From Tulasnella sp. 424 (taxonomy: Eukaryota; Basidiomycota; Agaricomycetes; Cantharellales; Tulasnellaceae), in the NCBI GenBank assembly GCA_019633425.1, contig WSUB01000241.1, forward strand, positions 1-48,105: a stretch of 48,105 nt of DNA, given 5' to 3'. Shown in pieces: positions 34,282-44,127 of the stretch. The notes below the pieces were generated by a model that ran no database searches, was not told where the DNA came from, and saw only the letters and a list, made by a program, of their open reading frames with translations. The position numbers and the translations under genes were made by a program. Position 1 is the stretch's first letter. Every line of letters starts with the position of its first letter.

Positions 34282-37206
34282 CTACAGGCGGAGGCCTCTA
34301 AGGGCCTGTAGCGTTTCTGCCCGGCCCTGCTCATCACCGATGCGAGTGTATATTTCTTGTGCTTGGATAAAGGACTCTTCGGCCTGGGTGTATTTAGATT
34401 GAAGACGGTAGACGTCTCCCAGGCCATTCAACGTGTTTGCTCGGCCTAAGTCATTACCGATGCGAGTGTATATTCCTTGCGCTTGGGTGTACGACTCTTT
34501 GGCCTGGGTGTATTTGGATTGATCACGGTAGACGCATCCCAGAGCATACAACGTGTTCGCTCGGCCCTGGTCATCATTGATGCGGGTGTGTATTTCTTGT
34601 GCCTGGGTGTACGACTCTTCGGCCTGGGTGTATTTGGATTGAAGGCGGTAGAGGTGTCCTAGGCCGTTCAACGTGCTCGCTCGGCCCATATCACTACCGA
34701 TGCGAGTGTATATTTCTTGCGCTTGGGTGAACGACTCTTCGGCCTGAGTGTATTTGGATTGAACACGGTAAACGTTTCCCAGGCCATTCAACGTGCTCGC
34801 TCGGCCTTGGTCGTCACCGTTGCCAGTGTATATTTCTTGTGCTTGGATGAACGACTCTTCGGCCTGGGTGTATTTGGATTGAAAACGGTAGACGTTTCCC
34901 AGGCCATACAACGTGTTCGCTCGGCCCTGTTCACTACCGATGCGAGTGTATATTGCTTGCGCTTGAATGAACGACTCCTCGGCCTGGGAGTATTTGGATT
35001 GAACACGGTAGACGTCTCCTAGGCTATTCGACGTGTTCGCTCGGCCCTGGTCATCACCGATGCGAGTGTGTATTTCTTGCGCCTGGATGAACGACTCTTC
35101 GGCCTGGGTGTATTTGGATTGAACACGGTAGACGTTTCCTAGGCTGTTCAACGTGTTCGCTCGGCCCTGGTCATTACTGATGCGAGTGAATATTTCTTGC
35201 GCTTGGGTAAACGACTCTTCGGCCTGGGTGTACCTGGATTGAAGACGGTAGACGTTTCCTAGGCCATACAATGTGTTCGCTCGGCCCAGGTCATCACCGA
35301 TGCGGGCGTATATTTCTTGCGCTTGGATGAACGACTCTTTGGCCTGGGTGTATTTGGATTGATCGACGTAGACGTTTCCCAGGCCTTTCAACGTGTGCGC
35401 TCGGCCCTGGTCATTACTGATGCGAGTGTATATTTCTTGCGCTTGGGTAAACGACTCTTCGGCCTGAGTGTATTTGGATTGAAGACGGTAGACGTCTCCC
35501 AGGCCATTCAACGTGTTTGCTCGGCCCCGGTCTGAACTGATGCTAGTGTATATTTCTTGCGCTTGGCTGAACGACTCTTCGGCCTGGATGTATTTGGATC
35601 GAAGATGGTAGACGTTTCCCAAGCCATTCAACGTGCTCGCTCGGCCCTGGTCGTCGCCGATGCGAGTGTATATTTCTTGCGCTTGGGTGTACGACGCTTC
35701 AGCCTGGGTGAATTTGGATTGAAGGCGGTAGACGTTTCCTAAAGAATACAACGCCTTTGCGGCCGCTGGTTGGAGGCCTGAGGATCTTGCGACAGACAGT
35801 GCTTGCTGAAACAAGAAGACAGCACTTTCATAGTTATCCCGGTCGAGTTGCACGGCACCCGACGCCATTAAAAGCCCGACGGGCGGGACCCTGGGACCCG
35901 AAGGCTTCCCACCTGATGGGGGGACCGACGGCTGAAGAAGATGGATGCACGTTAATAGTGTTCGTATCGAAGTCAGTGGGGACTCACGATCCATTTTAGC
36001 TGAGTGCAGCACTGAGCAACGGTAGGTCTGGCTTTGGGATCGAACGCCCAACAATCCTTCATCAAGCTACAAAGTGCGACGATCTGCCCCAGTTGAGCGT
36101 CTTCGTGAGCTGAAGGAACGTCTCCTTGGATCACCATCATTGTTATAGCGCCTGCTGCCTCGAGTTCGGCGAATGGAAGTTTGTCTGTTATGACCTAGCA
36201 AGGGTCAGTTGACGAGATTCAGCGACTACAAGTCGAATCCCGAACATTTGTGGGTGAACCTACCTCCCAGCAGATCCAGCTGCCTGCCCAGATATCACTC
36301 GACAAACGGGGATGTTTCCCATTCACGACCTCAGGAGGCGCCCAGCGGAGGGACCACGCTGGCCCTGTCAAGGTTAACTGATTTCCAGTGGCTCCGACGT
36401 GTATTTGGGGGCTATCTTGCTCCATGGTCGGATCATCTCCTTGGACTTCTCCGCCAATCTCTTCGTCCATGACCCCTTCTTCTGGCTCGGTGATAGCACG
36501 GGCCGATCCAAAGTCGGTAATGATTGCGCGATAGGACGAGCTAACTAGAATGTTGAACTAAGGCAACGTTCAGTGGGACAACAGGCCCTAAATGTGTGTA
36601 AATCGACCAACTGACAGATTTAAGGTCGCCGTGGCAAATCGGTGGTTGGCGGGTATGTAGGTACTTGATACCCTCGAATGTATCCTGGATCTGGAATAAA
36701 CACGCGATTGGCTATTCCTGGGTCTCCTTGCATAGACGAATTTCGCTTACAAGTGAAACACGTTCCGGAATTTCCCACTCTCCGGTGGCAAGGAATTCGC
36801 TAATGTTTCCATTCGGTTCCCAGGACATGACTATCCAAGCCTTTCCGTTTTCGAGGTCTTCGACAAACCCGATCAATCGGACGATGTTCTGATGTGAAAA
36901 CCCGGCCATCACCCCCACTTCATGGACAAATTCCTAGGTGAAATCGATAAGCCTTATATAGCGAGAGATAGGCATTATCCTTCTTACCCTGGAAACTTTT
37001 GGTTGTTTCCTCGCGTCGCCGAGTCGGAGCTTTTTCACCGCCACAGCCTGTTTGCGGCTCCATATGTTTTTTTTGGAATGTCGCTTTGGCCACGTCGGCC
37101 TTGCCACCACTTCCACCGGATCTCGCTGAAGGAAAGATGATTGCCCTTGGAGAAATCCTGAAGCTCGACAGAGCATCCAGTCTTTCCCGCTGCGGTATTC
37201 TTGTCA
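34282..37206 (-). CDS. Protein kinase-TPR array fusion protein
   Basis: This is a tyrosine-kinase-like domain followed directly by tetratricopeptide repeats. Supported exons are about 37206-36988, 36933-36751, 36690-36616, 36557-36264, 36194-35988 and 35931-34282, with matching phases. Kinase landmarks are a glycine loop (GGSGGKADVAKATF), the beta-3 lysine (VAVKK, about 37,040), FSHQNIVRLIGFVEDL, the catalytic loop HGDLKSFNILV (no Arg before Asp), DFGSAR, WAPPEV, SDIWAGSWICWEV and the RP of PKARPTVAQ. A degenerate TPR precedes twelve 40-residue repeats. Between the glycine loop and VAVKK the frame shifts by one at a run of eight A/T (37067-37074), so the gene is either broken or contains a homopolymer error. 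The true N-terminus is unresolved. Such fusions are common in agaricomycetes and may act as signalling or self-recognition receptors; this is inference. Confidence 0.75.
34315..35754 (-). repeat. Twelve-unit 120-bp TPR coding repeat
   Basis: Twelve head-to-tail units of exactly 120 bp (40 codons) lie in one exon. Each follows the pattern LGNVYRLQSKYTQAEESF then QAQEIYTRIGDDQGRANTL. Variable positions cluster at a few sites: N/D and L/V/F/D in the first helix, S/G and N/D in the loop. This is the 40-42-residue TPR subtype of the kinesin-light-chain/NB-ARC-TPR type. The high nucleotide identity between units suggests recent expansion or homogenisation. Confidence 0.92.
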
Positions 37207-38144
37207 ATGGTCGGGAACACTTGAGAACGATAGACGCGACCCACTACAGACTGTTTTTTCGATGCCGATGCTTCAGCAGCTTCAGGCATAGCGTCTTCAT
37301 GTCGGTCTAGGACGTGGCCTTGGTTGATATTTTCATTCGTCGTGGGGGGGTGAGACCCTGAAGGGGGGTTCTGAACCCCGAGGTTGCGAGATGGCTCCAG
37401 GAACCTGACAAGTTTGTGCATTGAACAAAGGTTTGAAATATCTCGTCTATTCAATCTTGCTGCGAGTCGAGCGGGCTGGGGAAGGAGTGGTGAATATAGT
37501 GGACGTGGTGCACAGACGAGCGGTGGAACCGCCTGTTCGAGTCTGTGTAACGCCGAGGTCCCCGGAAAGCTCTATCAGAGGTTGCATCGAAAGTAGGACA
37601 GAAATCACCCGATTTTGGACGGCAAGGTTCGACCCAAAAGTGCAGGACGGAAGGACTCTCGCGTAGGAAGGTCAGCTCGGCGGGTTGGAGCAAGGTTAGG
37701 CTGAGATCTCCAGAAGGACAGGGCTACCCCAACGCGACCCTCCATACCCCCTGATGCCGTCCATCTCCGACTTGCATCACCACTGTCACACATAACTCAT
37801 CAGTTTCAATCGGCGTGTTGGTCCCTAGCTACAATAGCGACTGGGTTAGGATCTAGCTCGTCCGACCATTCTCCAGATGAGTTAATCACCCCTTCGCTAA
37901 ATGCACTTAAATACGATTCGCTAACGTAGCGGGCTCTTGCCGTGCAAGCACGGCGTTACGTTCAGGTTCTTCTAGGGAGGCATTCCCATCTGGATCACGT
38001 GATGCTAGCCTTGCATGCCTTTCTCCGGGTGTTTTCGGCACGAGTCCGGCGCGCACCGGTCCCTTCAACCATCCCACAGTTCGAAAGTCGTCAACTACAC
38101 CCCCATTTTGAACCGCTAATTGTCGTGATTAGAAACAAAAACCA
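37207..38144. other. Upstream region of kinase-TPR and DUF423 genes
   Basis: This divergent spacer must contain the promoter of both genes and probably the missing N-terminal coding exon(s) of the kinase. A minus-strand frame open at about 37,035-37,454 encodes an Ala/Ser-rich stretch but is out of phase with the kinase frame. No other gene was recognised. Confidence 0.4.
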
Positions 38145-38854
38145 ATGGTCTGTTCACCGCTGTTCCTGATTCTCTGAATGCTCACGGTTGTATCAGGCTT
38201 CACGATTCGCAAACCCCGTCGTACTGTGGAGAACCGGTGCCTTATTGGGTTCGTTCAATCTCCGTTCTCCCACTTCAGGGCATCAGCTGAAGCTGGCATA
38301 CCTCTTTAGTGGCTTCTGGAATTATTACCGGCGCTTTTGGGGCCCATGCAATTCGAAAGCGCGTGACACCTGAGAAACTAGTCGCCTGGAATTCTGCATC
38401 CCATTATGCCGTGAGTTCCCCTCTGGCATCGTCGGCGGCCTTAGGGTTGTTGTCTAGTGGCCGGCGCTCACTCACTTGCCAACTTTGGTCGTCATTCACT
38501 ACAGCTCTTGAATGGTTTAGGGCTGCTAGCGATATCGTTGCATCCTCGGTTCAGCGTTCATAAGTTTGCCGGGCCTGCAATTGCCCTCGGCTGTGTTCTC
38601 TTCTCAGGATCAATCCCACTCCTCGTACTTAACCCTGAAAGGTCTGTATCCGAGGACTTTGAGTCTTGTATAAGCTTCTATCTGACCTTTTCCTTCGTCA
38701 CAAAGGTTCAGATTCATGGGACCCATCACCCCGATTGGTGGATCGTTGATGGTCGCAGGGCAAGTGCCTCCCTATCTTCCCAGAGTGCGGCTCCGGAATT
38801 TCACCGTTAAACTGACTTTGTTCGCGCCGCAGATACGTTGCATTGGCTTTGTAG
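38145..38854 (+). CDS. DUF423 small membrane protein
   Basis: Six exons are inferred: 38145-38147 (the ATG alone), 38197-38248, 38310-38410, 38505-38641, 38706-38759 and 38833-38854. All phases close, giving 122 residues, typical of the family. The protein reads M|ASRFANPVVLWRTGALL, then SGIITGAFGAHAIRKRVTPE (the DUF423 signature GAFGAH), then LLNGLGLLAISLHPRF, FAGPAIALGCVLFSGSIPLL, MGPITPIGGSLMVAGYVALAL. Four transmembrane helices are expected. Family function is unknown. Intron 5 (38760-38832) uses a GC-AG donor (G|GCAAGT), and the resulting C-terminus GYVALAL fits the family. The start exon containing only ATG is unusual but keeps the frame and gives the expected N-terminus. Confidence 0.85.
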
Positions 38855-39050
38855 AGTTGTGATTGGAGGGAAAGAGATACTCGCTTGCCTTTCGGATAAA
38901 CCGACGGGGATAGGAATCCCTTCTCTAATGTTTATCCGATCTTCACGAATGACGATTACACTCCCCACTCCTCTTTACCGGCAGATAAACAGTCCGACGA
39001 CCGCTTCACGTCTTGCTCTTTGAGTCCTCCCAACTCTTCTACTATCAAGC

Positions 39051-40807
39051 ATGGTCGTTCCGCGCATCTCAGCATCTCTATTCCGTCCCCGCCCTCGCAC
39101 GGTCGTGTGCAAGTCTTCATCATGGACTTTCGCGGTACACAACCCCTCCACCGCAGCCATGTCGAATTCTGCGACCATGTCCTCGATGCAATCTATGGCA
39201 AACATTGGAGGAAAAGCCGAGGGTGACATTTCCACGATCTTTACCTCTCTTTCCGGCGCATCCCACGACGTCCTCCCACAGCGCTTCGCGGATCTAAAGA
39301 AGACCATCGTTGGGACAAATAGTAAAGCACATCAGAAACTAACTGAGAGCTGGAGGGATTTGCTTGCCGAACTTCAAGTCGGCTTACGAGAGATTCAAGA
39401 GAAGGGCTCCGTGATCGTCCCTGAAGTGTCGTTCGAAGAGCTGACGTCAAGTAGAGACGGTCCTGCTTGGATCAAAGAAGTAGCTAAAAGAGGCGTAGTA
39501 ATCGTGCGAGATGTTGTTCCCGACGAGGAGGCACTCGCTTGGAAGCAGCAAGTTCTAGACTACATAAAGGCGAACCCGCAAGTGAAAGGCAAGCGGTTTG
39601 TTTTACCCTCTCCTCCTGAATGTATCTCATTCCTTCATCATTTAGGCTTTCCTGCGGAGGACAAACAGGCATATGAGATATACTGGTCCAAGTCTCAAGT
39701 TCAGGCTCGTTCACATCCCAACTTACTCGCGGCTCAAAAAGCCCTCATGTCTAAACTCTTCCACGCCGATCCGAAAGCACCTTTGTCACTCGAAACTCCT
39801 GTATCCTACGCCGACCGGCTTCGGATTCGTAAACCAGGGGATTCAAAGTTCGCGTTGGGACCTCATATTGAGTAAGTCGCGTTTTGTTGAACAGCTTCGT
39901 GACGCGTTCCTACGAGGCTGAAACTCGTTTAATCGACTGCTCTTCTTCCCTTAGCGGTGGTAGTCTGGAGAGGTGGGAAGATGTGCAATATAGAAGCTGT
40001 TATCGAGAAATTCTTTCTGGGAACTGGAGAGAGCATGACCCTTTCGATGTTGGTCGACGGCTGGGAGTCAACTCTGACATGTACAACGGACCCAATCAGG
40101 TGTGTAGATGTCTCAAGCTCTAGACGGACCGAACTGATAGTTTGGTACTGGACTTACAGTGCAGCGTTTTCCGCGCGTTCCAAGGGTGGCTCTCCCTCAG
40201 CTCAACCGGTCCATCTGAAGGCACCCTTCGCGTCTTCCCTCTGATCAAAGAAGCGTCTGCATACGTCCTCCTCCGACCTTTCTTTGAACCCACATTACGT
40301 CCTACCGACCCTAATTACCTTTCCGCCGACTCGTGGTCCATCGACATCGAATCCACCAATTTCCCTAATTCATTCATGGCTGGAGCCCAAGAACTCAACG
40401 ACGTAACCCACCCCCATTTACGACTTGACGATGGCGGGATGGTGAGCGTGAAGAAAGTCAAACCAGGCGATATGGTGTTTTGGCACTGCGATGAAATTCA
40501 TGCTGTAGAAAGTACTCACCGAGGAGGGGGGGATTCGTCGGTCTTTTACATTCCCTCTGCGCCGCTGACAGCGAAAACGGCGGAGTATGTTAAAAGACAG
40601 AAGGATGTCTTCCTTCGTGGAGTGCCCCCGCCAGATTTCCCTGGAGGAGCTGGAGAGAACGGCTTTCGAGGTGTCGGCACCCCAAAGGATATCTTAACAG
40701 ACGAAGGGAAGAAGGCTCTTGGGCTCATGCCTTTCTCCTTGGAGGATGGCACGACTGAGGGTGAAAGGGCAGTGCTAAAAGAAGTGAATACCATTCTAGG
40801 TTTCTAA
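39051..40807 (+). CDS. DUF1479 Fe(II)/2-oxoglutarate-dependent oxygenase
   Basis: Four exons, 39051-39588, 39646-39871, 39955-40099 and 40160-40807, give 518 residues. The alternative start at 39159 (MSNSATMSSMQS) gives 482; the longer one adds an Arg-rich stretch that could target mitochondria. The DUF1479 (YbiU-like) jelly-roll has GPHIDGGSLERWED (iron ligands H253 and D255 in the long numbering), GTLRVFPL, and WHCDEIHAVE carrying the distal histidine (412 or 417). Substrates of fungal members are unknown. Intron 1 (39589-39645) is a 57-nt GC-AG intron. It has no stop and is a multiple of three, so retention would add 19 residues, but only splicing restores the family-like NPQVKGFPAEDKQAYEIYW. 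Confidence 0.9.
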
Positions 40808-40837
40808 ATAATGCTCCGTAGTAATCGCTGTTCGTTG

Positions 40838-42139
40838 TTAACGGCTCTTCTTGGGCAAAGTGTTCTTCTGCGGTGCACCTATGTACTCCCATCCCTGCTC
40901 GGGCCCCTCCCGCCTTTTCTCCAACGCTCCTAACATCCTAAGATACTTATCAGGTGCGCTTGATGTTCCCTTCGCCGAAGGTCCAACAAAGTCTTTGACG
41001 TTGCTGGAATTCCGGCCCGCGTTGTAGTGACCGAGGAACTTTGCGACATCCATTCCTATCAACCCTCCGATTTTGTTCGAGGACGCACTACCTCCTGCAG
41101 CCTTGAAGTGGCGATACAAGCCCGCAAAGGTTTGCATAGCACCTTTCTTGGCAAAGGTTTTCGGGAGGATGAAATATCGGTAAGGGCGATCAACGAACTG
41201 GATCCGGGATTCCGAGTTGGCTGCGTTGGAGAGTTCCAACCCGATTCGAGGCGACGTGTAGATAGCCGGGAGAAACGAGGACGAAGTGGACGATCCGGCA
41301 ACTTCATGCGGTATAAAAGACAGAGCTGGTTTCGGCCCGGGCGGATCGGTTGGTGTGAAAAACGCGTGTCGATCGTTTTGCATCTTGGTTTGAACGAGAT
41401 GGTTGATATCTTGCGCCCCCGCAGCACGAAGGAGTTCGTCGACGAGTAAAGAAGGCCCACAAGTCACTTTGCCATTGTCCTCATTCTTGATCGTTCGAAG
41501 AAGGATCCCTCCTCGGACGTCTCCTGCCTCGTTGGCCGTCGATGGGGACGGTGACGAGGGCGGCTCCATTGGTCCACCAACTGTCAGGTCTAGTCCCTTC
41601 CGAGTGCCTCCACGATATCCCGTGAGTTGCGTCGACGGTGTTTTTGGTTCGCCCCAACGCGGAACGCGATGAAAGTACCTGTCAAGCGGGCACTCAAAAT
41701 CCAATCCACGAAGCCTCATGGACAGAACGGTGTCAAAATAAACGTACCATCGTCCAGATAACCGCTGTTCCTCCTCGCCGTGCGTGAAAGGATCCCAGTG
41801 CCTTACAGAATCGCGAAGATAAAACTCCGCTTCGAGGACTTGGTATTTCGTAATCTTGTCTCCGTTAACCACCTGGAGTCGCGAATGATGGATGAGGGCT
41901 GCTGCGATCTCATCGAAGCGAGCTTGTAGCTGTTCGTTGTCGACTTCTGAGAGGTCTAAAAGTGTTTCGAGAGGCGCTTTCGGCTGGGACGTCGAGGGCG
42001 CTGATTTTGCGGGGTCTTTTGAGGCGGAGGCGGCATCAAGATCCTTTTGAGAGGAGAAAAACGTGAGTTTGAGTTGTTTTAAAGGACGCTTGTCGTCGTC
42101 CCCGTCGTGCAAAGATGGAGAGCGCGCTCGTCGGGACAT
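40838..42139 (-). CDS. Conserved fungal protein, possible DNA-glycosylase-like fold
   Basis: The start is ATG 42139 (MSRRARSPSLHDGDDDKRPL) and the stop TAA is at 40838-40840. A 69-nt in-frame intron (41679-41747, GTACGT...GACAG) removes an unconserved insert and restores SGRWYFHRVPRWGEPK, leaving 410 residues. The basic N-terminus has KQLKLTFFSSQ, reminiscent of a PCNA-binding motif but without the standard spacing. The core has VLEAEFYLRDSVRHWDPFTH, GYRGGTRKGLDLTVGG and GKVTCGPSLLVDELLRAAG. This arrangement (acidic residue after an early Tyr, HDPF-like segment, G-rich strand, late GPSLL) resembles 3-methyladenine glycosylase-like proteins, but I cannot prove it. The 3' end lies 30 bp from the convergent DUF1479 stop. 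Confidence 0.7.
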   Translation of the reverse strand: MSRRARSPSLHDGDDDKRPLKQLKLTFFSSQKDLDAASASKDPAKSAPSTSQPKAPLETLLDLSEVDNEQLQARFDEIAAALIHHSRLQVVNGDKITKYQVLEAEFYLRDSVRHWDPFTHGEEEQRLSGRWYVYFDTVLSMRLRGLDFECPLDRYFHRVPRWGEPKTPSTQLTGYRGGTRKGLDLTVGGPMEPPSSPSPSTANEAGDVRGGILLRTIKNEDNGKVTCGPSLLVDELLRAAGAQDINHLVQTKMQNDRHAFFTPTDPPGPKPALSFIPHEVAGSSTSSSFLPAIYTSPRIGLELSNAANSESRIQFVDRPYRYFILPKTFAKKGAMQTFAGLYRHFKAAGGSASSNKIGGLIGMDVAKFLGHYNAGRNSSNVKDFVGPSAKGTSSAPDKYLRMLGALEKRREGPEQGWEYIGAPQKNTLPKKSR

Positions 42140-42219
42140 GGCAGGCAAAGTTGAAAGTTGAAAATGAAAGTGGTTGCGGTGCCGACACAGCAAAAGTAGC
42201 ATTGCAGGGACGCGTCGCC

Positions 42220-42259
42220 GGATCTAAACAAGAATATTCGCACGAGCCGCCACCGCCCA
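42220..42259 (+). repeat. 40-bp interspersed repeat, copy 1
   Basis: Compared with 43993-44032 in direct orientation, 31 of 40 positions match, and all nine differences are transitions. It lies about 80 bp upstream of the minus-strand gene starting at 42139. The core is AAACAAGAATATTCGCACGA followed by a CCGCC-rich run. Confidence 0.65.
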
Positions 42260-42772
42260 ATCCCAGGTCCCAATCAGACCGCTTGGAGGAGATAAGCGAG
42301 ATGTGATCAAATGCGGATTCGCGATGACTCATGTATTACGGCTAGGTGCAGTCGCTGGCAAGCGTGCCCAAAGGGGATACGAGACAAAGGTGAGCAAGCG
42401 TGCCCAAAGACCGACAACTCCGCAAGGACGCGCCAAGCATCGCCAGCGGGTGGTGTTCGGTCTCAGTGGCTTCTGAAATGAATACATTACACAAAGTCGA
42501 ACAATAGATAACACTATGATACGTGGAAGAGTCGAATCATGGGGACTCGAAAAAAACGAGGGTTGGCGAGCAATCCAATTTTATATATGACAGGCAATGT
42601 ATACAGTACTGCATAATAGACTATTAGCATGCATCGTGACATCCGCTTGGTCGCCCTTTCACCTCGTATGACGAGTGGATTATCTTTTGTCCTAGCTCGG
42701 TCGCGGTAAGATGCTGGAGGGGAATAGCCTGACTCATACGCGGAAAACACAGCCTATACGAACCGAGTCCAC

Positions 42773-42978
42773 CTAGCGAAGGGCGAGCATCTCGGCGCCG
42801 ACAGCCTCCGGACGTGAGACCTTTGCCTGCTCACGGACTATGTAGACAGTTGAACTGAAGCTTTTAAGGATTCTGACCGAGCAACCCACCCTCCGTCACC
42901 GTTCCGCGCGACGCAAGTGTTGCAGGGGAAGAAGGTACGTACAAGACTCGGTATCAGTACAGCGGGAGTTGCAAGCAT
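42773..42978 (-). CDS. Possible very small protein with presequence-like N-terminus
   Basis: One consistent model joins an exon starting at ATG 42978 (MLATPAVLIPSLV) by a 48-nt GTACCT...CGGAG intron to a frame reading VRILKSFSSTVYIVREQAKV and ending VGAEMLALR at TAG 42773-42775, about 52 residues. The N-terminus resembles a mitochondrial presequence. I recognise no family, and the acceptor choice is not unique, since several AGs give the same downstream frame. Treat as a candidate only. Confidence 0.25.
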
Positions 42979-43376
42979 GTGCGTGTCCCGCCTTTATCGA
43001 CTAATTTATCGGGGGCAGCCACCATCAACGACATCCAAGCAGAGAACATTCAACAAGGGCGGAAAATGGTTTTCAAAACTTGGGATGTAGCGACATTCGT
43101 TGATTAATTCGGAACCAGTAGATGGGGGGCTTTCGATTCGAGTGGTTCGAGCACAAAGCGCTGTGCCGGAAAGCTGGTTATTCTCAGAATTGCCTCTACA
43201 GAGATGAATGCCACATACTGCTGTTGTATGATCCGGGACGCAGCCCCAAAATTGCATGACCTTCCAGCAGAAGAATATATGAGGTGGCTCTCCCCCAGGC
43301 TGCAAGGTTAGCCCCACTTCCAGGGGCTCTAGTCGACCAGAAAATATCAAACAATCGCAATTAGTTTCTACCCGGG

Positions 43377-43936
43377 TCAAAGGCGACCTTCCGTACTTCC
43401 TAGTGCGTGAGGCGTAAGATCTCCGTTGGCTGAGCAATTCCAAATGGGGAGCACATCCAATCCCGGGGAGTTTTGAGTCCAAATAGTGCTAAACTTGTCT
43501 TCGGTACCGTTTGCTGCCGTGAATGTTGCCCAACTGAGGCCAACGCTGTGTAAGTCATGGAGCCAGTAATCCCGTCCTCTTCTGCAGCTCCTCACAGAAA
43601 TTTCTGGCGCAAGTAATTTGGTTTATCTTCAGTGAATCTCAAGGCAAGCCATCGTTGTCCTTCGGAGCTGTTCTAATCAAGGGAGTTGGCAAAGAGGTTC
43701 GATGAGTTACCACCAAGGAAAACTCGGAAATATATGGGAGATACCGTCATCTCTATTACTTGAGGGCTTGAGGCCTGGGAGTCCCAGACAACAACTAGTG
43801 CATCGCTGAGGTCTTTGGTCACCACTTGGGAACCGTACTCGTGATTGAGCGTCCGTGACACGTATCCTGTATATTCGGGAAGCTCTTCACAGATAACTTT
43901 GATACGAGCTTTGGTGAGGTTCTGTGGCGGTAGCAT
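43377..43936 (-). CDS. Possible orphan three-exon gene
   Basis: Exons 43936-43745, 43672-43596 and 43545-43377 join with matching phases to give 145 residues. The introns are 72 and 50 nt (GTATCT...ATTAG, GTGAGG...CACAG). The protein starts MLPPQNLTKARIKVICEELP, continues SDALVVVWDSQASSPQVIEM and RWLALRFTEDKPNYLRQKFL, and ends ALGSTEGRL. Composition is normal for a protein, but I see no known domain. Overlapping frames further left (to 43006) could be additional exons. It may instead be a decayed gene. Confidence 0.35.
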
Positions 43937-43992
43937 TGTAGGGATGTCGGTGCGGTAGTAGCGATATGTGTGGTTTCAGACATTACGGAGAC

Positions 43993-44032
43993 AGATCCAA
44001 ACAGAGATATTCACACGAACCACCACCACCCA
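43993..44032 (+). repeat. 40-bp interspersed repeat, copy 2
   Basis: This is the partner of 42220-42259. Six of the nine differences are G in copy 1 and A in copy 2. It lies about 95 bp upstream of the ketopantoate reductase ATG, so each copy sits just upstream of a gene, in opposite orientation relative to those genes. Confidence 0.65.
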
Positions 44033-44127
44033 AAAAGTCGAGAACCCAATCTCGCGGCACTGACACCCTTTTTCGATTTCGACCATGTCCTCCACCTTCT
44101 CTCTCCACTAAAATTAGGCGCGGAATA

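Noticed and set aside
37045..37090. 46-nt GT-AG intron as an explanation of the kinase frame change
   Set aside because: It has no branch-point sequence, and removal would delete most of the strand between glycine loop and lysine. A homopolymer shift fits better, although this is not excluded.
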